Positions 37,801 to 49,800 of a stretch of 64,000 nt of DNA are shown one piece after another. The stretch is from Siderastrea radians (Eukaryota; Cnidaria; Anthozoa; Scleractinia; Rhizangiidae): the NCBI GenBank assembly GCA_964017195.1, contig OZ024887.1, positions 2,546,881 to 2,610,880 of the forward strand. Direction: 5' to 3'. A model generated the notes under the pieces. The model was not told the origin of the DNA and searched no databases. It saw nothing but the letters and a program-made list of their open reading frames with translations. Made by a program: the position numbers and the translations under genes. Numbering within the stretch: position 1 is the first letter of the stretch; every line of letters starts with the position of its first letter.

Positions 37801-40800
37801 GGCTACCTTAATCAATACGAAAACGGAGGAAAGGTCATTTTCCGGTGCCTATTACCATGAGAACAGTTTTCCTGATGGAGAGAAGAAGGATGGGGGGAGG
37901 TGTGGATGGTAGGGGAAATAGCCACCTTCCCAGTTCGGCGCATTCCTACTGTCACCAGTTCTCGGGCTATGAATCCTAATAATAATATATTTTATAAATA
38001 CTTATAAAGACGTATACATATTTTTCTAACAAGAGCCCCCGGAAATATCCATTATCTTCGCCAACAGCAATTTGCTCTAACTGTTGGAAAAGACATGCAC
38101 AACTTGTACAAAGCAAGGCACGTTTGGACGTCGTTTCATTAGAATGTGAAAAAGAACCCATCGCAAGATAATATATTTTGCAAGCCTTGGTTTTATGATG
38201 TCATGGGAGGCTGTTTGTGAATGTGGGTTTCGAAATGGGTCTTTTACGTTGTATGGAAAATCTATTTAAGCCTAAGTCTTCCATCTTACATATCTAGATA
38301 ATACATCTTATCATGGACTGAAAAGCACAGAAAGCACAGGTCAGGCTTGATACAGTCGAAGTCAACAATTTTTTGGAATTCATAAACAGACCATATTTCT
38401 ATCAAGTGGTTTCTTATGCAACTCGCTCACTTACGCTTGATAGCGGAGAAAAGCTTGTAATGCGCAACGTCATTCGAACTGTTGCCAGGTCCACAATGAT
38501 TGCTTAATGCCTGCAAGTGTTTGCCAAGAAGAGGACTTTGATCCTTTGAGTCGTGTAACGCTCTAACGCATCACTGAAGTGCGCGAAGCATCTCAAAGAA
38601 AAGCTCTCAAAGGTCTTGATAACGTAGCTGCAGATGGAATGGCAGCTTTTGAAACTCTTGAAAGACTGAGTGATTGAGGAGCCCGGGAAGGGGTGACTCC
38701 CATATGAAACTGACGGGGATGCTCGTAGGAAAATTAGAATTAAACCCCTAAAGGAGACCAATCTGGGCGTGGCTCACGCGTTATTTGAACCCTAAAGGAG
38801 ACCACGCCAAAACAGACGACCAAATAAAAGTTACAGTGATTTTTACTTGCGCTTAAGATTGACGCTAAGGATTGACGGCGTTTCGTTTTTTCATATAGAT
38901 ATTTCTTTAAGCACAACCCTAAGCGATACCTGTACAGGTAAAAATATTGGCTTTCCTTCCTGTGAGCACTAAGCGAGACCAAAATCTGCAATTTACAATC
39001 CTAAGCGAGACGACGAGCATCCCCGTCACTTTCATATGGGAGTCCCCCCCCCCCCCCCTCCAGGGTTGAGGAGTTCCAAAAGGCCCAAGCAAGTCCAGAA
39101 TGGGGTGCAAATACCAAGGAGAAGCTTGACCAAGCCAAGAGGTGTCTTAAAACAGATTCCAAAGTTTACTGCAAAGCGGAATCTAGTCCATGCGCAGATC
39201 ACTGTAGAGTGTTTGCTCTCAGCGATGCGAATGACGAGGCATTCAAACAGGATTGTGAGCATTGGCACAATCTACAGTGTGATATGTGCTAGAACCTGAA
39301 ATCAGCTGTGCACGAAATTGAAGTTTCGGCCGTAAAGAATGAAAACCAAACTATATCCTATAGCCAGGAACAACAAAAAGACATTATTATGACTTTTTCC
39401 AAGCAAAGAATCATATATTTGACTGGAAAGCACATATTTGGCGATCGGAAAACCAAGATTTAGCCAAACAAGATGTTTTGAGTCACTCGATGAAACATCA
39501 GCACTGTTAACAATGGACTGGGCCATGAAGTTTCAGTGTCAAAAGTGTAGAGAGAAACAATCAAAATGGTTTGGTAAGAGGGGTTTGAGCTGGCATGTCA
39601 GCAGTGTTGTTGTCAAAACAGGGCAAGCAGAAGAACTGCTATTGCTTCTATCCTAGAAAATCTCCTATTCACGCTCAAGACAAGAGACCCCTCCCTCAGT
39701 AAAGCTTACATACTATCTGACGAGGCCGGGTGTTACCATATCAACTTGCTGATGCCTAGCATTAACGATATTAACCAAAAAACTGGAGTTATTGTAGAAA
39801 GGTACGACTTTTCAGAGCCACAGCATGGAAAGGACCTTTGTGACCGTATCATCTGTCCCATGAAACAAGCAGTGCGACGATATTGTGACGAAGGAAATGA
39901 CATTCAGTCAGCGCGGGAGGACGTTGTACAAGAAGAAGAGTGGTTATAACAAGTGGATGAAGTTTACCAAAACCTATCAGTCCAGCATCCAATTCACTAC
40001 GATGCTTATAATCTCTGCGATTTGTACCGGAAAGAAAAGCTCAGTTCTTTTAATGTTGAAATGCTCAAATCAGTTTGCAAACATTTCGAAATTTCTTTTC
40101 AGTCGAAAGATACAAAACATGTACTTGTAGAAAAACTGGCGTCAATGATCGCTGAGTGTTCTTGCGGCAGACGTTACACTATTTGTGAGCCAATAAACAG
40201 TCCGGTCAGCGGTTTGGAAAAACATGGCGGACAGCGAACTCCCTTCACTGATATATCCTGCTCTTGCTTCATGACTGCTCTAATCAAACTCTTCCATGCA
40301 TTCCATTCAGTTGACATTGGTTGGGAACTTTGAGATTCGTTGCTGGAACAATTATGCGGTGATGCGTCATTTATTTTGTGTTTTGTTAGCGACATTAGAT
40401 CGCAGCATTTACAATGGAAATATGGCGATGTTAGCTGAGCAGCACAACTTTCAGCTGTCTCGTGCGGACGAAAACTGGATGACGGCCAAATCTTTTAACA
40501 GAATTAAGTAGCTGGCAGATAGGACTTTCCACTGATTTGCAGGAAATCCTGTGAGTACGAACCACTTTTGTGATTTATTCGCCTGAATTTGGGTAAAATC
40601 GCATGTTGCGATAGGTGTCAAAAGTGGATAAACTTTGTATCCTTAGTTTTCTTACGCTAATGAGAGATTATGAATATAATCTACGTTGTTATAAAGGTAA
40701 AGGGTCATAGTCTCTAACTAGCGAATTTGAATGTTTCGAACGAGCTGTTTTGTCCAGAACAAATAGCTGCAACTTTGTGAAAATTCACTATCTGGCTGCT

Positions 40801-43800
40801 GATTATCGAGGCCATTAAGGGGTTCGAAAAGGTTGTGCCATAATTTTATTAAGAAGAAGAATTTCATCGATCTAATTCCATATTTGTATCTTACTTGCCA
40901 AGGGAAGTTGAGGGAGGAATTATGAGCGAAATCTATTTCTCCAACAAAAATGGATATGAGGATCTAAGGTAGACTGGCTCTTAGATTATTGGCTACTCAA
41001 CATTAAAAAAGAAGTCAGCTCATCAAAACCTAGCGAAATACCAAAACTATTTTCACAGTTTGCCCCACATCGGCGCAAACTAAGCAGGAACGAGGAGAAA
41101 AGGTCGCAAGCTGCATCCGAAAACAGCTAGGCAACAAATGTACCAACACCAAAAATAAAGGTACATTTTTATTGCGTCTCACCTAAGCTGCCCGCCCCGT
41201 CCGCGGAGGACCTGGCGTTGTAATGCACTTCAGTCCTTTAACCCATGTGTGTACCAGAATTTTTTTTTCACTTTTTTGGTGGGGAGAGGTAGGGTGGGGG
41301 CTTTTAACTGGGAAAAATTCGATAACACGAGTAGCAACGCTTGAAAGTTCACTTCAATAGTCACATATGGCGAGACTCAAGGTTTGTCTCTTGGATATAC
41401 AGTCTACAGTTAACTTAAATAGACATCTCACAAGTAGGGGCACTCCTGCAGGGTATCAGTAACTGGTGAATTGCTTAACTGTTCGGAGTGACGTAACTGC
41501 GAGTCCAATTACGAATACTCCCGCTCAGGAGTTAAAGCGCCCACGAAAGTTAAGAATCAACTGAAATGGCTCACGTGCCTCACACTGTTACGGACCATCG
41601 CTAGTACGGTCCGGAAGGTGTCTATTACAACGGGAGTTAACTGTTAAAGGGGCATAGTCATGCTATTTTAGTTCCCTTTAAAAATCAAAATTATTTCCTC
41701 ACATCAATGATCGCCCACAAATAATGGTCTAGTTTTGTTACCAAAGACTATATTACTTCACTGAAACTATTTTGTTGTCGTCTGTTGCTACGGATGGCAC
41801 AGATGGAAATGGATTGCAACTTGAAAAAAAAAGGCTAAACTTTTCAAATTCTTTCAGCGTGTTGACATTAAATCGATATTAAATGGTCATGGTTTGTTTT
41901 CTCGTAATGAAATGAAGTTAATATGTTCCTTTAAATGTTCAAACACAATGTTGGGCATGGATAAAGTTAGCTACTGATAATTTCAGCGTAGTTTTGACCA
42001 AAAACCTGTGAAATCCTCGTGACTATGCCCCTTTAAGGGTGAATGAAATGTTACCTTTCGCTCGTCGTCTCCGCCGGTTCTCTTGTGACCGATATCATTA
42101 CTTTTCCTGTCTTCCTCTTCCTCGTCTTCATTTTCCTCATCTCCTTTGCTGCCACTACCCACATAGGCGGTAGCAGCCCTCCTTGTTACCCTTTTGGCTC
42201 TTGTTGACTTGGTCTGACTGTCCTCGCTAGGTGTGGAGCTTATTCTGCTCCTTGTATTAGTGGTTGTGGTGCTGGTAGTGTTACTCGTAGTAGCGGCTGT
42301 TGTACGCGTTGGGTAGCTCCCAAACCGTGACTTTGTCTCGTCCTTGGGTTCTTCCTTACTGGGTAACCTAGAAGTCCAAGAATGTTCCGTTTTTGAAAAA
42401 GGTGAAGAAGGAGAATTTGCCTTTTTATCATTGTCTAGAAAAGGGGACTTGAGAAACTTCGACGTGCCTCCCACCCCTGGTTTTGACGCACTTAAAGGTG
42501 CGCTCTGAGTACGCGATGCAGGCGTCCTCGTAGAACTGGTTGTGCTTGTTCGCGTATCAGGTTTGACCGGTTCCTCTTCTTCCTCCTCTTCGGAGGACTC
42601 CTCAGTTTCGCTGCCCGTTTCCTCCTCCGAGTCGGATTCGTCCTCGGGTTTACTAACCGAATTTACCACAGGTTTCGAGGGCAGAGAATTTACCGTGACA
42701 TTTGCCCTGGGAGCAACAGAGTTCACAGTCGGCTTAGGAGGTTCCTCCTCCTCGTCCTCTTCCGATTCCTCTTCACTGTGTTCTTCAGAGCTTTCCTCGG
42801 AGTCCGTCTCCGTTCCACTGTCCTCTTTACTGAAGCCATCCCGTTTCTCCTTCTCATTTTCCTTGTCCTCCTTAGGGGACTCAGAGAAGCTTGGTGGCCT
42901 GGACAGCTTGCTCTTGGGGGATATCTGCTCCCTGCTGGCCTCCATTTGCGCTCTCTCCTGGTTGATGTCCCTGAGAAAAAGGTTTTGGTCCTTTATTCTT
43001 GTTATGGAGCTCCTATGAAATGAAGAAGCCACAGAGGTTGAATAGAAGTGTTGCAGGACTGGCACCTTAACCACCGCGGACCGTTCAACTGATCTGTTTC
43101 AGCTTGGTGTGACATTTACAGACGGTAGAATGCAGGCTTGACCTAACATGGGGACCAGATTACACATATTCAGTCCGAATCTGCTCCCCAAGTAAGGTTT
43201 AGTCTGCTCTCTGCAAATGTCACACGCCATTTTCAGCTTTATTAAAGGATCGGTTTTCGCTTGGTGTTCGACAAACGGGATCTCTTTAACCCGTATGACG
43301 GAATCGATGGTTTTCGTTTCGGACCTGAATAGTGACGTTTTATCCGAGTTACTGTGCCACATGGCAATTCTCTCGTTTTCGCTTAGTGCCAGTCCGCAAG
43401 GAAAAGCCAAGAATCCACAAGAACACCGAAAAGCCTCCATAGACAACCAGGACGGTTGATTGGCTTAACATCAGATCAGATAAGGACAGTGTCGAAAAGT
43501 CAAGCAAAAGAAAAGACGAAAGTGGGAGAAAAGTGTTCAGCAAGTGTTATTCTAGTGAGTAATCTGAGATGTTACAAACTTAGAAGAGGTTTAATTTTGT
43601 TGCAGTGTTAGTAAAGTGTTAGTATTAACTTTACATACAGCAGTCCTGGGTTGTTAGTAGGGGGCAGATTACGCAGCATTCTAGCCCTAGATGAATCAGA
43701 AAGACTGAAAAGCAACGAGAAAGAAGGTTAAATTAAAACGCATCATAATCACAATAAGAGTTAGAATGATTACCGTTACCAGCTAGATTAATTTTCAGCT

Positions 43801-46800
43801 GAAAACGAGAGTTTATGTGAACTGACACACTTACGGCAATACCGCTCAGTTCATTGCTGAGAAAGCTTTCACTTGATGGATAGTTGTCTCTTAGTCTAAT
43901 TCAGACAAGCACAGTACGTTGGAAGTCTGCTGCACAAAACAATAAGGCTGGGCGTAATAGCTTACATCAGAATTTAAAAAGGGGGTTGGAGTAGGTTGAA
44001 AGCCTGATGGTAGCAATCATTGTCAACATTGTTGTTTATGCAACAGACCCCAGAATCATAATAAAATACCAACTTAGCAAAAAAGAGCAACTGGAAGGAA
44101 TACACCTAACAATGAGTCTAGCGGGACTAAAAGATGCCCAAAAAATAAACATCGCTCAAAATATAACTAAACAGTTTCAAGGGCTGGGCAATTATAAAGT
44201 TTCATGAGCAATCAAACAAACTCAGTCAAGCATTTAAATCCTTCGGTCTTTTTTCTGTTATACCTTCTCCAAAAATTCAAGTTTTGACAAGCCTTAATGG
44301 ATAGAAATTGATACATGTACACTGATTGGTCCGCAAAAAACATGCACTTCTCTTTTCTGGGACACTACCGAAGGCAGTTAACTGGAGATGACCTACTCTG
44401 GCCAAGGGAAAGGGAAAGGCAAAGACTCGGAGGATTCAAACACATATTAATGTTTACTGGGTGCACGTGATAGGAGAAATGCCTACAGAAAACTGGACAA
44501 CTAAAAAAATGCAGTTAATACGATTTTACTGGGATTTTAAATAGCGATCAAACTGAATTTCAAACCCAACTAAGAGCCCTGAAAAGAGAAAAGAAGAAAA
44601 AGTTCCAAATCCACTTGGAAACTATTTGAAGTAAACTTTTTCATTTCCTGAGCCATCCTCCGTGATACAAATGGTTAAATTTCGAAAAAAATTTGCGTTA
44701 TTGAAAAGCACGGTAACAAAAAGCAAAAATAATCCAGCAGTCTGTTGAAAACTGTATGGCTTGCTCCTCTTTTACATTTCGACACACAATTTATGAACAC
44801 TACTTTGCGTAAACCACTTTGGTAGAAATGAGGTTTCCTGGATTGTGAGGTCATTTATTTGCACGGCTTCAATTTTAAAGCTTTGTCAGGACTTCTTGAT
44901 CTCTGGCAGTGATGAAGACTTAAGGCATTTATTTTGAAAGCACAGAATTATGTTTGCTAGAAGTACTAGACCTAATGTTTTGCAAATTTATCAAACATTC
45001 AAAGGGATGAGGTACAGGAAAGCTGGCTTAATCAGAAACCCCTGCTGGTGTGGTCAAACACAAAAACGTGAAGACCAATGGTACACTAAAAACACTCACC
45101 GTCTTTTTAATGGGGCTGGTGCAGACTCCATATTACTTTTTATAACAGGTGTTGTCGACTATGGAGAACAATAAACTCGTACATTATGTAAACAAAACAG
45201 GTGACAAGAAAACAGTAATAAGCCCCACCCGACCCCACTGTGACATGTGCACCTGAAGAAATCCAATCAGACCAAACAAACAAATACTGTGGCTCTAGTT
45301 GAATAATAAATAAGTAAATAAATAAATAAATTTATTTATTTTTGCTTTATAACTAGCTGTTATAATCCAGTTTCTAACAAAGAAAGTGAAATCCTGACTT
45401 GTTGAACGTGTTAAAGGTGACATCTGACTGGGAAAGCTCACTTCTAGATGCTATAATGCCAAAGTTGAAATAGGATGAAGTCACCCCCACCACTCTGAAA
45501 TGTTTTAGGTTTGGATATAAAGAGTTTATGGTAAGTAAGATAACCGGAACCACGGTGAGGATTGCGTCTTCAGCCCAAGAAAAAAGAAGGTGTAAGTTGA
45601 CGAGAATTTGCTCTCATTTGACCTGAAATTTTTGTGTGCTTTCTTCAAGAGTTCAACTGCTCAATAACAATCAGTGGAAGATTCAAATCATTCTCTTGCA
45701 CGGTTCTAACACTCATAAACGCTAACTGACTTGTGCACACTCAAAGAGTTTGAACACTTGTCAATATTCATTTTCATTTGGCTTGACCTTAAGGAGGCTC
45801 CCTATAGTTTTATGACCACGCGCGCGCTGATGATGCGAGCTGTAGTAATCTGCGCGCGCTCAAATGAATTCGTAGGTTTTTCCTGATATTTTATGACGTC
45901 AGCATAGCCAAAAAAAGCAAAGTTAACAGGGAATTTTCTCGCGTTTCCGTCGGTAATTTTTTTTTTTTAATTTTGCATATTTTGAGATACTAACGCTATC
46001 TTTTACATGTTATTTTTTGGAAAAATTCTGTCAGAGCAATCCAGTTTAATGGTTACAAATAAGAAATCACGTGATATCCGTGAATCCGTCTGAACACCCC
46101 ATATTCCCCCCCCCCCCCCCCCCGCAAAATGTTAGTCAAAATCATTTTCACAAAATAGGAAAGTTTAGAAAAATTCCACCAAGGGAAAATCAAAATATTT
46201 AAGAAAAACGACAAATTAATGGAAAATATCTATCATTCTCTAGATGTTTTGTTGCCTGACAACGGTCAATGCCTAAAAAGCAACAACTGAAAAATATGGG
46301 TAATTACATTCTCAGTTCGTGTAGTCACTTTTGTAGAAACTCTAGGGAGCCACCTTAAGAACACTGCTGAGGGTGAAAACTCGGAAATGTTAGGATCCCT
46401 GGTCGAAAACAGAGACAAAAAGGCTGCAAAGTAAACTAACAAGCCACCAATAGAATTCTGATAAATGAGCCTTAAGGGGAACAAGAGTATGAACCATCCA
46501 CAGTTACAATGTAAATAAATACCACAGGAAAAGGGAAGTAGGGAGTTAAGTAAGGATATCGGCATGCTTAGTGGAGCAAGTTTCCAAAGAGCACTTATTG
46601 ACTCACTGCATTGATCTTTGGTTTATTATTTTGCCTCTTCTTGAGCTCTTCAAGCATTTTGACCATGTCTGGTTCTGCCATGTCAATAGGTGTTGAACCC
46701 TGCAGACAAAAGAATACTGGTGAGTAAAAACTAGTACAAACAACAATTCTCAAACTCCTCGTGAGGGTATGACAAAGCTTCTTGTGACTAACTTGCAAGA

Positions 46801-49800
46801 CACTTGGAGTTTTTTTCCCTTCTTACTAGATAGCAATAAACACCATTTCCAGAACCTGTTCCAGGCTATCAATCTGCAGGGAGACAGATGACTGCCTGGA
46901 TTACCTGGCTGATTAACTAGAGCACTGGCCCATAAACGTCAGACTGGCTGGCTGATGACTGACTGATTGGCCAGGTGAGCTGTCTAGCTGGCCAACGTTC
47001 TGCCAGGGTGAAGAACCAGCTGACTGACTGAGTAACTGGGTGAATGGGCTCGCTGCCTAACCTGCTAGATGCTTCCTGGTTGAGTGGCCATCTAAACAAA
47101 GCAGCCCAATACATGAGGCATCCTGACAGAATGCCTCACATACTAGCTGGATGACTGGATATCTACATTATAACAGACTGCCTGCCAAGCTGACTGGCTT
47201 GATGCCTCACATACTAGCTGGATGACTGGATATCTACATTATAACAGATTGCCTGCCAAGCTGAATGGCTTGATGCCTCACATACTAGCTGGATGACGAT
47301 ATCTACATCATAACAGACTGCCTGCCAAGCTGACTGGCTTTGCTCACTGAAAGGAGTAGTAGGCTAACAAAATGGCTGACTGACTAAGGGCCGATTTAGA
47401 CAGTAGCAATTTTTCCTTACAACCATCGTACGCAACTTTTGTAGTGCACTCTGCTTGCATCAGGCAAATCAGGCAGATCATAAACAACTCATCATTCTAA
47501 CATTGTCTGTGGATACGACTGCTGTAGGCTTTTAAAACATGTTTCGAAATCCTACCACAATTTTCATGCTGTGTGAAACTATCATGAAGATGTTGTACAT
47601 CTGATTCAGACGACATGATTGTGTCACAGACATGACATGAGCAAGTCACATGCAACAAGTTGTAAGCAAAAATTGTACGTACTGAGTCATTGACTGACCA
47701 ATTGAATAGATGGCAACTAATGTATCAGTCAAACTGAAGCTTAAACATCCACCCCCCCCCCCCAACCCCGGGCATTTGAGTGTGCAGTGTGCCTGGGAAG
47801 GGGGGAATTTGAACGTTGCCTTGCAAGGGTGGGGAATTTGAACCGGATCTATCTCTTGTTCTGGCGTAATACTGCTGTGTTTTTTTGGTTTTTGCAAGGT
47901 ATGACAGATTTACAAGATAGAATTTTGCCTTTGTTAGAGAATAACTCTTTCAAAAGGGTCTTAAAAAGAAGTTGGAAGGTGTCATTAGGGCACATCTCTC
48001 TCTGAAAAGCGTGAACAGTGTTTGATTGAAGACAAAATTTGTCTTTGAGGAAGGTATTTTGGAACTAACTGGTGGGGCACTTGAACGGCTTTTCTGCCCC
48101 GAGGGGAGGGAATTTGAACAAGCCAATCTTCAAAAGTTCAAATGCCCGGGGGGTGGATGTTGAAGCTTCGATTTGACTGGTACATAAGTAACTACATTAC
48201 AGTGGCAGCAAACAACTTATGGCAAAAAAAATTACCAATTTATTCCTAGCACTAAAGTTTGCTCCATGCTCAGCAAGTACTTCACAGGCCTCAGTCTGCC
48301 CCCAGTGAACAGCTGCATGTAATGGCGTCCAACCATCAGAATCTTTTGCATTTATGTCAACACCAAGTTGAAGTAGAAGACTGAGGATGTTAGAAATAGA
48401 ACACTTCTAAGCTACAGCAGTGTGCAATATTGTGTGCAGCTGGTTAAAGGCTTTACTGAGAACATCAGGTACTCCGCAAAGTAATTCTATGGAAGTCACC
48501 AACAGTATTAACGATTTGGTGCCCAGAAACTAAGCACATCTTGGATAGCCTATTCCAGTGCCACTCATACTGGATTCTAGAATGATTTTTTAAGGTGGTA
48601 AGGGTTTACAGCACTTTCAATAAGCACCAGTTACCGACAAAAAGCGTCTGCAAATTCACTCAAAGAAGTCAGCTACTATTTTCCCTAAATTGAAGTAATT
48701 AAAGAAACATTTCTTTCAAACCTTGTTGATACAGTCGGCTACTCTACTCAAACCAGCTGCCTACTTCAAATTTTATTGGGTTTACAAACAAGCAAATCGA
48801 CAGGTGTAGTATAAATGGAGTGTAACTGTTGCGTGAGCTCGAGTTTCAGGAGATCTGTCCTCTTAAGGGAGGTTATTTTAGCCCTGGGAGCTTCAAAAAG
48901 GTGCTCACTTCTGCTTACAAGAGGTGTCCGCTTAAAGGAGATTATAAATGTAGAATTTTAGTGGAGAAATCGCCAGGAGGGTAGTTTGGTGTTTGCTTAT
49001 TGGAAATGTTTGCTTATAGGAGGTGTCTGCATGTGGAGGTTTGACTGTAATTATTTTGACTTTATTTTTTTACTTCATTTGAATTTGAATTTGAATTTTG
49101 ATTGTGGCGTATCCGAGAACTAGCAGTTAGAGCAAAGTGTGTTGACCATGTTAAATAAACGGTTGTTTGTATGATTGTCACACAGGAAACACACTGCAAT
49201 CCCTGGAAGACCCTGGTGACCATCCCACATTACACACTCAAATGGTGCAATAGGCCTTTTCACAGTTTACTTTTCTGATTTACATTACAATGCATTCGAC
49301 CGTGGATGTGAGGCAATTTCGGGCAGAAACTGCAAAATTGCCCGAAATTGCCTCACATCCATGTCCAATTACATTGTAATGCAAATAAGAAAAGTTAACT
49401 GTGAAAAGGGCTATTGCTGGCCATTGCCCATTCCTGCCTCAAACTTAGTCTTGCCAACATTACATTAACATTAATATTCCTTTAATTACATTAAATTCAA
49501 CATTAGGTCATCCTCCTCCTCTCCAAAAAGTCAAATAACCTTAGCCTTGGGCTCACCCTCTTACGTGTACTAAAATTGCCTATCTGCCCATGCACTTCAC
49601 TTAACTTCCTCCACCCCCTAAGGATAAACGTTGACAGGTGCGTTATGACTGGGGCTACAGGGATTGGGGAAATAAAGGTTAAAAGACACCCTGATGGGGA
49701 AGCAGTCAATACAAACAAGTTCCGACACAGCAGACTGAATGAACAACTGCGAGTTCACTTTAGCTAAGCATCAGATACCTTTTTCGTTTACAGTTGCTAT

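Larger units (their letters stand above)
35946..40983. mobile_element. 5 kb DNA transposon with about 600 bp terminal inverted repeats
   Basis: The sequence from TAAGAGCCAGTCT (35946) to about 36556 reappears as its reverse complement from 40983 down to about 40381, roughly 85-90 percent alike by eye. Between the repeats are plus-strand coding remnants (36789-37253 and about 38480-40333) of a protein type I recall as abundant and uncharacterised in coral and sea anemone genomes. Target duplication is not clear. The superfamily is undetermined; frameshift, stop codons and a nested MITE show it is inactive. Confidence 0.8.
32929..42054 (-). other. 9.1 kb MYPT intron hosting a large transposon
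   Basis: Contains the 5 kb transposon at 35946-40983 and the TTAA-flanked MITE at 41648-42032. The parts 32929-35945 and 40984-41647 show no coding signal or repeats I can name. Confidence 0.75.
43013..46606 (-). other. MYPT intron region
   Basis: Contains the tentative microexon 44264-44292, an orphan minus-strand ORF 43099-43440, an AAAT/ATTT palindromic simple repeat at 45305-45345 and the MITE at 45793-46354. Nothing else recognised. Confidence 0.6.

Noticed and set aside
42542..43023. Plus-strand Ser-rich ORFs
   Set aside because: Antisense of the acidic Ser/Glu MYPT exon.
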